A DNA stretch of 64,000 nucleotides, from positions 6,336,481 to 6,400,480 of the forward strand of contig NC_092631.1 of NCBI RefSeq assembly GCF_039555335.1. The letters run 5' to 3'. The notes under the pieces are model-generated. The model had not been told where the DNA came from. It worked only from the letters and a program-made list of their open reading frames with translations, and did not search any database. Source of the DNA: Amphiura filiformis (lineage: Eukaryota > Echinodermata > Ophiuroidea > Amphilepidida > Amphiuridae). Made by a program: the position numbers and the translations under genes. Of this stretch, positions 46,940 through 57,039 are shown in pieces; position 1 is the first letter of the stretch; every line of letters starts with the position of its first letter.

Positions 46940-47229
46940 GGGACGCACCATCAGATTCTCGGGGGGGGGGGGCATGGGAGTTTGGGTAAGGCAGATTTTT
47001 TTTTCGCTGCCGAAGGCGGCGGAACTCTTTTTTTCGCCGCCGGGAGGCTCTAGCCGGGAGGCGTAAAGTTTTTTTTTTCAATTTTAATGTATACCTTTAT
47101 ACAGAGTTGGGTGGGGGAAATTTTTTTACCTCTTCAGTGAAGCAAAATATTTTTTGTTTGTTTCACAAGTGGGCGAAGTTTTTTTTCCAAAAAACTCCCA
47201 TGCCCCCTGGAAATCAAATGGAGCGCCCC
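46940..47229. mobile_element. PIF/Harbinger-like MITE, 290 bp
   Basis: Same family as 30462: left end GGGACGCACCATCAGATTCT with a G-run and CATGGGAGTTT, right end AAAACTCCCATGCCCC ... GGAGCGCCCC. TTA flanks both ends (46937-46939 and 47230-47232). The flanks (CCACCAAATGGCTTCAATT and AAAGTTTCT.ACTTCTGA) occur uninterrupted at about 47412-47466, giving an internal empty site. Confidence 0.82.
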
Positions 47230-47232
47230 TTA

Positions 47233-47734
47233 GCTTTCATTTTGCAAAAGTTTCTCACTTCTGACACCCCTCAGACACCCCCTTCGTGGCGAAACTTTAT
47301 AGGTAGGCCGACATATAAAGCAATAATTAATACAATAAATACAATTCAACTGGGCCGTCTTTTCGCAAATTTTAGGCTTTTTCGAACTAAAATTTACAAT
47401 AGTGACAAAATGGTCCACCAAATGGCTTCAATTGGGTCTTCATTTTCCAAAAGTTTCTAACTTCTGAGTGGGGCACATTTTTTTTTTTTTTTTTGAAATT
47501 GCCCCCCCCCCCCCGACTGCTTTAGATATGCCACTGGCTAGGCTATTGAGTAATAAACTAGCTGGCTATCACTCCATTTTTAAATTTCAAAAATTGACCT
47601 CTCCGTTCTTGAATTGGAACAATTTGAAAATCACGACTCATTTTAACCCATCCACGAGTCACCAAGAATGTGCATTGAACCAGGCCATTCATGGGTCGAC
47701 CATTATGTAATATTTAGTGCAAGAAAACCTAAGT
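47233..47734. other. duplicated flank of the preceding MITE, then non-coding DNA
   Basis: 47390-47466 repeats the DNA flanking 46940-47229 without the insertion. A T-run and C-run follow at 47479-47515. No gene. Confidence 0.55.
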
Positions 47735-47786
47735 TAACCCTAATCCCAACCCTAACCCTAATCCTAACCCTTACCCTAAATTTCGT
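47735..47786. repeat. interstitial telomere-like CCCTAA repeats
   Basis: About eight imperfect units (CCCTAA, CCCAAC, CCTAAC, CCTTAC) run head to tail. Metazoan telomeres use TTAGGG, so this is an internal telomere-type stretch. Confidence 0.8.
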
Positions 47787-47814
47787 GTATAATTTACATG
47801 GAGTAACCCGTTAA

Positions 47815-47995
47815 GGCCTAATACGTGTGCCCTTGTTCCGTGTTCACTTGTTCCCATGTGACCTGCCACACAGACAACGAACCTTTGTTTTGCTTAGTCA
47901 TAGGTTGTCTGTGTGGCAGGTCACATGGGAACAAGTGAACACGGAGCAAGGGCACACGCCACAAGGGAACAGTCTATGGATACGGGGCCTAATAC
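47815..47995. repeat. 54-bp-arm near-perfect hairpin between 10-bp direct repeats
   Basis: Left arm 47825-47878 (starts GTGTGCCCTTGTTCCGTGTT) and right arm 47904-47957 are reverse complements with one mismatch, separated by 25 nt. GGCCTAATAC precedes the left arm directly (47815-47824) and recurs at 47986-47995, 28 bp after the right arm, which looks like a target-site duplication of a small insertion. It does not match any other element in the window. Confidence 0.88.
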
Positions 47996-48399
47996 TTCAG
48001 GTAAATCATTGATTAATGTCAAGAACGAAGCTGTGAATTTTCAAAATTCAAAAAGTATATAAAAGCTGTCTTGCGATTTGGTAGTTCACAACATCTTGCA
48101 AATGATAGTGAGCTTTGGCAACATTTGCATAGAAGTGTGTAGAAGAATACAAATATATCACATAATGGTCGAATCCAACGAAAAGTGTACACGGCTTGTT
48201 GTGTTCATGGTCATAACTCAAAAGTATCAAACACTCGGCTTTCGTTTTTGTATTGTCTTTATTCGCCTCGATCATACGCTTCGCGCCATATATAATAAGA
48301 CCCCCTTCTGTGAAAAACTTGGACACAAGGACCCAAAAACATGCTATTAGGCTACATTAGGACCTACATGTCTAATATATGAACGGTGTCGAAAATCCA
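47996..48399. other. non-coding, no gene seen
   Basis: Overlapping frames are open on both strands, but none resembles a known family. Confidence 0.4.
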
Positions 48400-48570
48400 T
48401 GAAACCTTACTTTTTTTAATGAGGGGGGGTCAAACAGTTTTGCATGTCTATGAAGGGGGGGGCAAAAAGTTTCAGATTCTCTCGAGGATGGCGTCAAAAA
48501 AGTTCCGACTCCGAAAATTTCCAGTGCCCAGTCCCCCCACCCCACCAAAGTATTTATGAACACTCCCTTA
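48400..48570. repeat. dispersed T- and C-tract repeat, copy 2
   Basis: Related to 4050-4213: G/C runs alternate with AAAAGTTT phrases, ending CCACCAAAGTATTTATGAAC and ACTCCCT. No target-site duplication recognised. Confidence 0.5.
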
Positions 48571-49147
48571 TTTTAGCATTTTGAGTATAGAATAACAAGT
48601 TTAAAATTTGAAGGAAATCGTACATTATAATAAAATAAGGCTTATATGGTAAAACACGAAGGGAGTATTTCGTGATCCTATAGCAGCATCCTCTTTTAAT
48701 GACATTTTTAGTATAGATATCCACGAAAAAGGCTCATTCCCAACATTTCCCATTTTGCGTTTGCGAGTTACGCATGATTTAATACAGGGTTCGCAGGTTT
48801 TTGCCGGCAAAAATGACAAAAACTAAAAAAGTGATTTATAGTTCAATTTTTTTCATTTATTAAGTTACAAAAATCATTTCCTGAGTGTAACAAGGCCAGA
48901 TTTTGTAATTATAAGTAACATATTAAGAAATTAAAGGCATGAGTTTTCATTGCTCAAGTGCATTTAACCAAAATGTGGCATATCAGATTCAAAACTTTTT
49001 CATTTAAAGGGCTCGGCCAGCAAAAACCGAACCCTGATTTAATATGTGTATTTACACTGCTCCATAGACAGTGTGTTGTAATTTGATTTCGTTCTGGTAT
49101 ACCAGAACGTAATTCAAATTTCACGATATTTTTGCAAAATAAACTAA
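48571..49147. other. non-coding, no gene seen
   Basis: AT-rich. CAGGGTTCGCAGG (48785) and CGAACCCTGA (49027) form a short inverted pair bracketing about 250 bp, possibly an old element. Confidence 0.4.
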
Positions 49148-49155
49148 TCTGCAAG

Positions 49156-49361
49156 CAGTGGGTGGCGGCACCAGGATTTTTTTTCGGGGGCATTACCATG
49201 GGGGGGCAAAGTGAATTTCTGGGCGGGGGGGCAAAATTGACCAATTTGCGCAAAATTGCCGCAAAAAGCGGAAATTTAGGTAATTTTGCCTCAAAACTGG
49301 GGGGCAAACTGGGGGAAGAAAAATATCGGGGGGTCCCTTTCCCCACGTAGCGCCGCCACTA
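49156..49361. mobile_element. hAT-like MITE, 206 bp
   Basis: Starts CAGTGGGTGGCGGCACC and ends GTAGCGCCGCCACTA. Flanks TCTGCAAG (49148-49155) and TTTGCAAG (49362-49369) agree at 7 of 8 positions. G-rich interior. Non-autonomous. Confidence 0.75.
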
Positions 49362-50319
49362 TTTGCAAGAAATTATATTTTTTGTACATAAACATTATGT
49401 AGCCAGAGGTTTCCAGTGGTATAAAAATCTCAACTTTTTTGGAAAAAAGTGGGTGGGGTGGTGATGCTGTGGATCATGAAATGCCCTTTTTATGCGCCTA
49501 TTTATAATGCATGAACTATACTACCCAAAAATATACACTAACCAATAACCATATATTTTCCCTTTAAATTGCATTTCCACGGGTGTTTTCGGGATTTCCC
49601 CACTTGGTGTAATGCATGACGGTTACAAAGGTCACGAACGTTTTGTTATTCTGCTATACGTGGAATAATTTATTGTTGTTTATTTGCTGGAAATCATTGG
49701 AGTAGAACATTTCGAATTAGTTTCCCAGTTTCGATTCAGGTCCATTAGTACGGTAAAGCATTGGTCCCAAAGCTTTATCCTCATTTAAATTTTTAAGATG
49801 ATTTTTGCGGAAATAAAATTGGTTTCATGTGTACGTGTGCCAACAGTCCTTGCGTGGTAGGTAAGTACAATGATCAATAAAATAATTATGATAATCAGTA
49901 AAAATGGATGCAGACTGTTATATTATTTCGTATTATATGCAGAGTAGGGCTTCATGTTTACCACCTGCGTTTCAAACAAAGAAGAAGCCTTGCGCACAGT
50001 GTTAATCTCGATGTAGCTGTAGGCCTACATGCAGCATCGCGCCCTTGTAATTGCGTATAAATCGTGGCGCTTCTCAGCGATTTAGTTCATTACGACTTTA
50101 CGCTAAAAATTAATAAGGAAGTAAAATTAATCAATTTTAAAACCGAGAATTTTTCAAACAGTTGGTTTAATGCATATAGTTGCACAAACCTTACAGCCTG
50201 GTACATGTGTCTCCTGTTTAAGGCCTGTACAGGCTGGGCGCGAATTTATTTTCTGCAACCATAATGGGCCGCAATACGCTAGCCCTATAACCCTAAAAAG
50301 GTTTAGGACTGTAAAAAAT
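49362..50319. other. non-coding, no gene seen
   Basis: No ORF with family resemblance. One TAGGCCTA octamer near 50020. Confidence 0.4.
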
Positions 50320-50457
50320 CGCCGTAGAAGTGACGATTCAACAGGATTAACTACCATAGGTTAAACAATCATGAATATATCGCCCTACACTACAAGCAGG
50401 TTGCACTCATCACCTGTGTATATCTGCAATCATAGATTGAATGCAATAGCACTTTTA
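50320..50457 (+). mobile_element. palindromic MITE (family M1), truncated copy D
   Basis: Matches the left half of copies A and C (GCCGTAGAAGTGACG, GGATTAACTACCATAG, GCACTCATCACCTGTGTATA, AATCATAGATTGAATGCAAT). The match stops near 50457 and no right end is present. Confidence 0.75.
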
Positions 50458-50628
50458 ATCCGATAAGCTGATTATCTATTTGTTTTCATGAATTGGAAGA
50501 CATTCCCTCATTTCAAATCATTAGTTTTGGTTTCTCTTTTGTTCAGAAACCAAAAATCAAGGGATTAAAAAGTGGAGATGAATTGGTCTGCAATCATAAC
50601 ACTATTGTGCTGGGAGGACACAAGAGGG

Positions 50629-51528
50629 TATATCGTTATGAATTCGGCAGAGTGACGAATCGAGAATTTTGAGCAAATTGAGATTTTGTATGCTTATGAT
50701 TATGTTTCAGGTTATCTTTTATTTCCACCAAAAATTAAAGGCAGATCTTACTCACCGACGTAGTTATTGAAATTTTGATTTGGACGAATCGCGCCTAAGT
50801 GCGAAAAATGAATTCGGCAGAGAGACGAATCGTATACTTAGCTGTACAAATCATGTTGATCTATAGTATTGTATAGCGGAAAACCCCGAATTTTCTATAT
50901 TACATGTCCTATACTAATATATTTGATACCAACGTATAGCTGTAGGTATCGTCTATCCAGTGATACCAAAATAAGTACAAACATACCCCACATGATATTG
51001 CTGTGGCTTAATAATGTGAGTGTACGCCCGTGAAATTGGAAAATCCCGGAAAATCATACGCAAAATATAGGCCAATATTGTTATATTTGCTTTAAAATCC
51101 TCGAGTTTTTGCTAAATATTACAGGGATGACTATTTATAACTTATATAGCAAGTTATGTCTACATAGTCTTAGGACAACCAGTAATTTCTACACAAAAGC
51201 CCCAAATCGAGAATGCGTGCTATGGTTTATACGTAGTTGAATGCGTATTCGACCTCTCTCTGCGCAGTGGTAGAGACATTTTGGATTCAGCATAAAGCCG
51301 AATAGCTGTTAAAACGCGTTTTGAGGGATATATCGATCATTTCAGAACATGCAAGTATTGCCAATAATTCGTGTACATTCCCTTCTATAATATAAATTTC
51401 AAATGAGTGCTCACGAATGTTCTAAATTTTTAGAAGGACCAATGGAATGGTACCAAGATTTTCAAACGCCGTTTACTCAGAACAGCAATTTTGCGTATTC
51501 GGCACTCTGCCGTGTTCATAACGATATA
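50629..51528. mobile_element. 900-bp element with roughly 35-bp inverted ends
   Basis: TATATCGTTATGAATTCGGC ... AGAGTGACGAATC at the left is inverted, about 80 percent alike, at the right (GATTCGGCAC-like ... CATAACGATATA). An internal partial copy (ATGAATTCGGCAGAGAGACG) lies at about 50810, and a solo copy of the end at 56925. No convincing transposase. The target-site duplication is not clear beyond TA. Confidence 0.6.
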
Positions 51529-51719
51529 ATCAAAAGTATAATGGCCTATAACCATACGTATATAATAGCCTATTGTGCTAACATTTTCATTATCGATATC
51601 TATCAACGCGGGCGACAGTTGATGCTCTCTGCCGTAGGTGGCACACTTCCATGACACCTTATAATTACACCGAGTTCTATATACGAGGCTTACATGTAGA
51701 AATCATGTGCATATATTGA

Positions 51720-52015
51720 GGGGGGGGGGGGGGGTGTTTTGTTTATTTGTCTGAAATATAAACGATGCATGATGATGTAGATGATTTGATTATGAATTAG
51801 ATTAGTCCCCGGAAAGCACAACCCATACCTCTTACCTATGTTCCCTCCGCCACCTATATATAACCTCCTCCTCCCCCCCTCCCCACACTCGATATCGACT
51901 CTCCCTGTTATTCCACTCCACTCTTGAGCTCCCTCTCCCGCTCCTTCCTTCCCACACCCTTACCCCCCCCCACACACACACCCTCTTTCCCTGGCGATCT
52001 CTCTCTCTCTTCTCC
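51720..52015. repeat. G-run and pyrimidine-rich tract
   Basis: A run of about 16 G lies at 51719-51734. From 51837 to 52013 the + strand is almost all C and T, with CA and CT microsatellite segments. Confidence 0.85.
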
Positions 52016-53742
52016 AATAAATAAATTGAATAAAAGTCAGTTTAAACCAGCTTTCTATGATATTGATCTTCCGTCATGCGACATGCACATAAATAGAGTT
52101 GTGTATAATAGTGTTTATATCACTGAAGTCATAATCTGTCAAGTATCTATTGTAATGTCTGTGGAAATATTTCGATGGTCTATATATTTTCACAGTGAAA
52201 TCAGCTTAGGCTATTTCGTAGTCTCAAGTCAATGCTTTCAAACTAAATCAATGCTTTCAAATGTAGACTGCTTTGTTCGACTTCTCTGCTCGTGAATATT
52301 GCACTGCGAAATTTTGTATACTTAGATCAGGTAACTCGAAAATCCTGTAATTTTATTCGTCACACCACTTATAAGAAACTGAAACCAAAACCGAAACTAC
52401 CTGTCACAAATGTTTAGTTTAAAACAAAAGGTAGAAACAAAGAGTTCGATATCTTGTGATTCAAGTGGTTAGGCAGGACAATAGGAAACCACGTGACCAA
52501 AACCAAAACTAAAACTAAATATTTGAAATGAGGCACTCTTTGATGTTTTACTGAGCTCAATCATCTGAAATTACTGGAGCGTGAGCCACCCAGGCGGTGG
52601 CTCAGCATAGTATTTTATTAACAGAAGGTTTTCTCCAAATTCGTTTCCAAATGGGATATTCTATAGAATTACGATCCATGTCTTTATCTCTGTTCCTTGG
52701 TATATATCTCTGGTTCAATGCAGAGTAGGCCTACCGCGTGTATGACAAGCAATTAGGATCATAACGTGCAGATAGCTACGCGCATCTTATTTAAAGCTAT
52801 ACGCACAGTGTCATCATGTCAGAAATTGCCATGAGCTTCCAGACATAGAACAGCAAGCAGTGAATTGTCTCCACACAGTCTTTGATTGCATTACACGGTA
52901 GAGTGCATAAAAGAGCCGTGGAACTTCTAGCTGAAAAATGGGCTTCTTTGATTGGTTTTTGTCGAAACCTCAAGTGTTCCCTTCATCCAATCAGGTCTTT
53001 TTTTATATATCAAACGAAAGCTAACACTTCGCCCTAAAACGCTTCTCGTCACTAGCTATAGTAACGCAATGCAATGTTATAGGAAGGCGAATGTGGAAAA
53101 TCTATCCAAGCACATTTTTTGACCAAAATGTAGGTTTTAAGTCAAAACCTCGAGTGTTCTTTTATTAGAACCAAGTGAGAGTTGTCTACGCTGTAGTTCA
53201 CTGATATCTTGTATTCCAGGGACCGTCATAAATCGATTTCAGGTAATGGCACGTGCCCGACCGGGTTGCCCGATTTTAAAAATCATCATGAGATCTGACG
53301 ACCAATCACAAGCCAGATCCATGTAAAGACTGCATTACATCATGGCTAATTTTATTAGTCCCGTTTCAGGGATTTTCGCCATATAGACACCCGTGTTAAG
53401 AATTTTAAAAAGAATAGGATGAAAGTAGTCCACTTGGGGAACGAAGGAAGCTGAAAATTTCATGTGGAAAACCTATCAATATCATTGTGCATAATTAATA
53501 CAAATCGGGGTTTATAATTGAATATATGAATACAAAACCCACCCAAGTCCATACTTTGGCCAAATTGCGTTAAGCATAGGAAATTGTTGCTATACATAGG
53601 CCTGTCATATATGAAATAACAACTCAAGTTCATACTCTGTCGATTGAGCATGTGAAAAATAGCATGTATGAAAGAACCACCCAAATCTACAATTCTTGTA
53701 ACACATTGATTGAAATCCAGTATGTATAAAAGTCCACTTGTA
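52016..53742. other. upstream region of the second LRR gene, no gene seen
   Basis: 53500-53740 contains a loose repeat of phrases like AACCACCCAAGTCCATAC at irregular spacing; one more copy follows at 54330-54350. No promoter could be assigned. Confidence 0.45.
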
Positions 53743-53751
53743 ATACATTCA

Positions 53752-54149
53752 TAGCTCTTGATCAGAGCCCTCGCAGTACCTTAGAAGATCCAGAGATCCC
53801 CAAGTAAAATAAACCCAAGCAAGTGACTAGTATTAGTAAAGAAAATGTATATAGGCCAATCCATTCTGTAAAAATTAATACCACTCCCATGCATCACCCA
53901 GCAGTACATGTATTCGTACAGAGCTTGCCGAAGGCAAGCTTCACTATAGGCAAGTCACCAACAAGTAAAGTAGGACCACATAGATCACTGTCTACCTGAG
54001 ATATTGGTCTACCCCACACACCAACCGCGAAAGTCCAGTGACCGACGCGCCAGCGGGGTCTTTACTATAGTGTCAGAGGGCATATGGCATGGTTTTTTCA
54101 TTGTTTCTTTCAATTGGATGGAAAATAGGTTGGCTTTGGAGCAAAGCTA
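53752..54149 (+). mobile_element. 400-bp element with 9-bp TSD (family R1), copy 2
   Basis: Nearly identical to 21813-22212 over its full length (398 versus 400 bp). It starts TAGCTCTTGATCAGAG and ends GGAGCAAAGCTA, flanked by its own duplication ATACATTCA (53743-53751 and 54150-54158). It lies 436 bp upstream of the start codon of the second LRR gene. Confidence 0.88.
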
Positions 54150-54529
54150 ATACATTCATTGCTGGAGAGTGACTTTTGAAAAAAAATGGGTTTAATCAAG
54201 GAAAGTGTGTGGTTTATATTACATGGCAGTATGCTTATCAACATTTATACATACCTGTGTGCTTTATTTTGTATTATCTTATTAGTGGTAATCTCATTCC
54301 AACATTGTTGTCTTTGTATGTGATTTAAAAAACCACCCAAGTCCAGCATTTAAAATGAACCCCACGAAGTCCCTGAAATGCTAATCGTATTTAGTAGTTA
54401 AGAAAGAAATGAATCGATAGAAAGAAGATCAAGATAGAAAGTCATCAAGGAAATACTCATAGAAAGGAAAAAAGAAGACAAGGCAAAAGATCAAAAAGCA
54501 AGAAAGAACATTCAACATTCTGATAACCA

Positions 54530-54585
54530 TTACCTTTAACATTTATTTTACAGAATATGTCGGATTGCTGAAGACACCATCAAAG
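54530..54585 (+). promoter_or_regulatory. 3' splice site and 5' leader of the second LRR gene, with minimal uORF
   Basis: TTAACATTTATTTTACAG (to 54553) is a plausible 3' splice site. The exon then opens with ATG TCG GAT TGC TGA (54557-54571), a four-codon upstream ORF, 14 bp before the main ATG at 54586. The arrangement parallels the first LRR gene. Confidence 0.6.
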
Positions 54586-56313
54586 ATGTCCGTCACACCA
54601 ATTCGCGGCTTTCGTCTTCCCGTCCTTCACCTATTTCTCATTTTTTCGACTCAAGTTCATTCAGGCCAAACTCTCCCAGCCCGTGGACCTAGCAGACTAT
54701 GCGATAAAGTATGTATATATTCGAAGATATATCAAGAAGCAAACTGCAAAAAGAAGAATCTGGAATATATCCCCAAAGCAGGCACCTGCACTAACGCAAC
54801 TACTCTAGATGTCAGTCTCAACAATATACAAGCAATCAGCCCCACAGATTTTGCAGGATATACTAAGGTCAAAGTCCTGCTACTCGGCAACAATGGCATC
54901 AGTGTCATACCAGAAAATATGTGCGGTAATGCAACCCAAGTCATACAACTTCAATTGAATGACAACAACTTGGTGACGATACCAAGGAACGCCTTCTCAA
55001 ATCTTGATAAACTGACTGGTTTGTTCCTTGACAATAACGCCATCGACGATATGCAGCCAGGTGCCTTCAATGGTTTATTCCGACTGGGCGAATTACAATT
55101 GCTGTATAACAACATCAGCAGTGTGCCATCTGGAATATTCAGCTCTCTGAGGTCTTTAACCAAACTGAATTTGTCGAAAAATAAGATCTCGGAATTGACA
55201 AGTCAAATGTTCACAGGACTGAAGCAGCTGCTGCGCCTGGATCTTTCCGATAACAAGATCACCACAATCGATGCATACACGTTCACAAGTTTACCTAAGC
55301 TGTTTTTCGTTTCACTAGCAGGGAATTACCTTGTATCTTTTACCAGCTCGCTATTCAACCGTTTACCATTAAAGCAGCTGGACATGTCCAATAACAACAT
55401 CTCGTCTTTTGAGAACCTGGACATGTTCCTGAATCAGAAGACTGCTCTGACTGACTTTAAGTTAAGCGGTGTCCCTCTGGAATGCAATTGTATCCTGGAG
55501 CCTTTGCGCGCATGGTATCGGCTTCACGACCCAACAGCAGACGCCATTTGCAAATCACCTCCTGATTTCGATGGACTTCATCTGCCAGATTTTAACGAAA
55601 CGCTTTGCACGCAACAAGAACAAGAGATAAGAACAACGCCAGCAGCTACACATTACGTCATGGCCATGGGTGTGGGTGATGATGACGTCACATCGAATTG
55701 GCCAATCGGCGGCAGTGTTGGACTTGGAATTGTAGTTTTTGTCATTCTTTCTATCATCATGATTATCGTCATCTTTGTATGCAGACGACGCGCACGAAGA
55801 AAAAGTCATAATGGATTGCCTACAGAGAGTAGACCTCATACCACTGAATTTGAAAACCCAGTTCGTAGAGAAAGCCAGAGATCACTGGATTCGTCAAGCT
55901 CATTGATACACAATGAGACCCCTGATCCGCCAACACGTTCAACATCAATGCTACAAGGCAAAGCCGATCGACATCAACATGATTACAAATCTCTCGTCCC
56001 CGATACTGACACACCTACCATCTACGAAGAAGATGAAGAGGATTCACCGCCACACAGTCCGTATATTCCAAATGTGGAGTTTGATGGAGACTATAATGTA
56101 AAGTCTTTGTGTGGTCCCTCAAAAACTGACAATGAGCAGTCTCATCCACGTCCGCCACCATGGCTAGGACAGGTCCATGGTGATTCTGCTCATCAACAGT
56201 CAAATGACACGAATGACACTTATATTAAACATACATACTTTGAGAATCCAGTAACATGCAGAAGTATCCAACACAATGCACCGAATGAGGATGATGTATA
56301 TATCCCACATTGA
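54586..56313 (+). CDS. LRR single-pass receptor (paralogue 2)
   Basis: A 575-aa type I membrane protein in one exon. Signal peptide about 1-27 with core LPVLHLFLIF. LRRNT cysteines C39, C43, C54 and C68. Nine to ten LRRs at about 71-297. LRRCT cysteines C300, C302, C322 and C341. Membrane helix about 377-399, then RRRARRK. The tail is acidic and serine-rich, with two copies of FENPV (422-426 and 552-556), an EEDEED patch (481-486) and a C-terminal DDVYIPH. The ectodomain aligns throughout with the 35534 protein (NMCGNAT, PGAFNGL, MFTGLKQL versus AFTGLRQL, EPLRAW versus EPLRVW), while the tails do not, and no ITIM is visible here. The frame opens upstream at a TTG, but the ATG at 54586 directly precedes the signal peptide and has an A at -3. 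Likely an adhesion or recognition receptor; the ligand is unknown. Confidence 0.92.
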   Translation: MSVTPIRGFRLPVLHLFLIFSTQVHSGQTLPARGPSRLCDKVCIYSKIYQEANCKKKNLEYIPKAGTCTNATTLDVSLNNIQAISPTDFAGYTKVKVLLLGNNGISVIPENMCGNATQVIQLQLNDNNLVTIPRNAFSNLDKLTGLFLDNNAIDDMQPGAFNGLFRLGELQLLYNNISSVPSGIFSSLRSLTKLNLSKNKISELTSQMFTGLKQLLRLDLSDNKITTIDAYTFTSLPKLFFVSLAGNYLVSFTSSLFNRLPLKQLDMSNNNISSFENLDMFLNQKTALTDFKLSGVPLECNCILEPLRAWYRLHDPTADAICKSPPDFDGLHLPDFNETLCTQQEQEIRTTPAATHYVMAMGVGDDDVTSNWPIGGSVGLGIVVFVILSIIMIIVIFVCRRRARRKSHNGLPTESRPHTTEFENPVRRESQRSLDSSSSLIHNETPDPPTRSTSMLQGKADRHQHDYKSLVPDTDTPTIYEEDEEDSPPHSPYIPNVEFDGDYNVKSLCGPSKTDNEQSHPRPPPWLGQVHGDSAHQQSNDTNDTYIKHTYFENPVTCRSIQHNAPNEDDVYIPH

Positions 56314-56614
56314 CGTTCGATCGTCATCATCCCAATATTTGCACACCTTCCTTATACCGCCACGTATAGATGAGGTGACTTCTGACGTCAATGCCTGGCA
56401 GTATGCGCACACATCATCACAATTTACATTGTTTTTTGTCTGACAGTATGCGCGCGCATCGTATTTTGTTCAGGGCTCGTGTTTTTAAAACGCCCGCCAC
56501 ATCACAATAAGGCTATTGAATAATGTAGTGGTTGCATGGGGTTCACTCAAGCATATCGATATACCAATCCCTTGCCTTTGTTGATAAACATTGAGGTCAA
56601 CTCATCTGTATGAA

Positions 56615-56630
56615 AATAAAATAAATAAAA
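56615..56630 (+). terminator. polyadenylation signal cluster
   Basis: Overlapping AATAAA hexamers (AAAATAAAATAAATAAAA) occur about 300 bp after the stop of the second LRR gene, a reasonable 3' UTR length. Confidence 0.6.
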
Positions 56631-57039
56631 AAGGAAGAGAACGGAAATGCTTTGGAATAAGATGATCACGAGAGTACGTTCACGAGACCTGCCCTAATTT
56701 ACCATAGACCCCCTCTATTTGTTTAAAATTAATGGTAGACTATGTCATAGTCGATTTTTGATGTAAAAATGTGTAATATGTTATTAATCATGATGAACGC
56801 ATTCAGTTGAACTCGAAACTATACAGATGTTATCACAAGTACTATATATAGTAAAGTATTCAGTAAATGGTCATAAAATATTTTATAATAAACATAAAAG
56901 TAAAGTATATGTAATCGAATGCAACATATCGTTATGAATTCGGCAGAGTGACGAATCGAGAATAAACAAGTAATTCAGGATGAGTGAATTATACAAAATA
57001 CTTCTCAGAGAACCAAAAGAAGCGCAACAGGCCCAATCT
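56631..57039. other. non-coding; includes a solo 900-bp-element end
   Basis: 56925-56963 repeats CATATCGTTATGAATTCGGC and AGAGTGACGAATCGAGAAT from the left end of the element at 50629, without any visible right end. The rest is unremarkable. Confidence 0.5.

Noticed and set aside
52936-53170. Repeated phrase AACCTCRAGTGTTC around 52966 and 53147
   Set aside because: The similarity is limited to about 25 bp with diverging flanks, too little to call a repeat unit.
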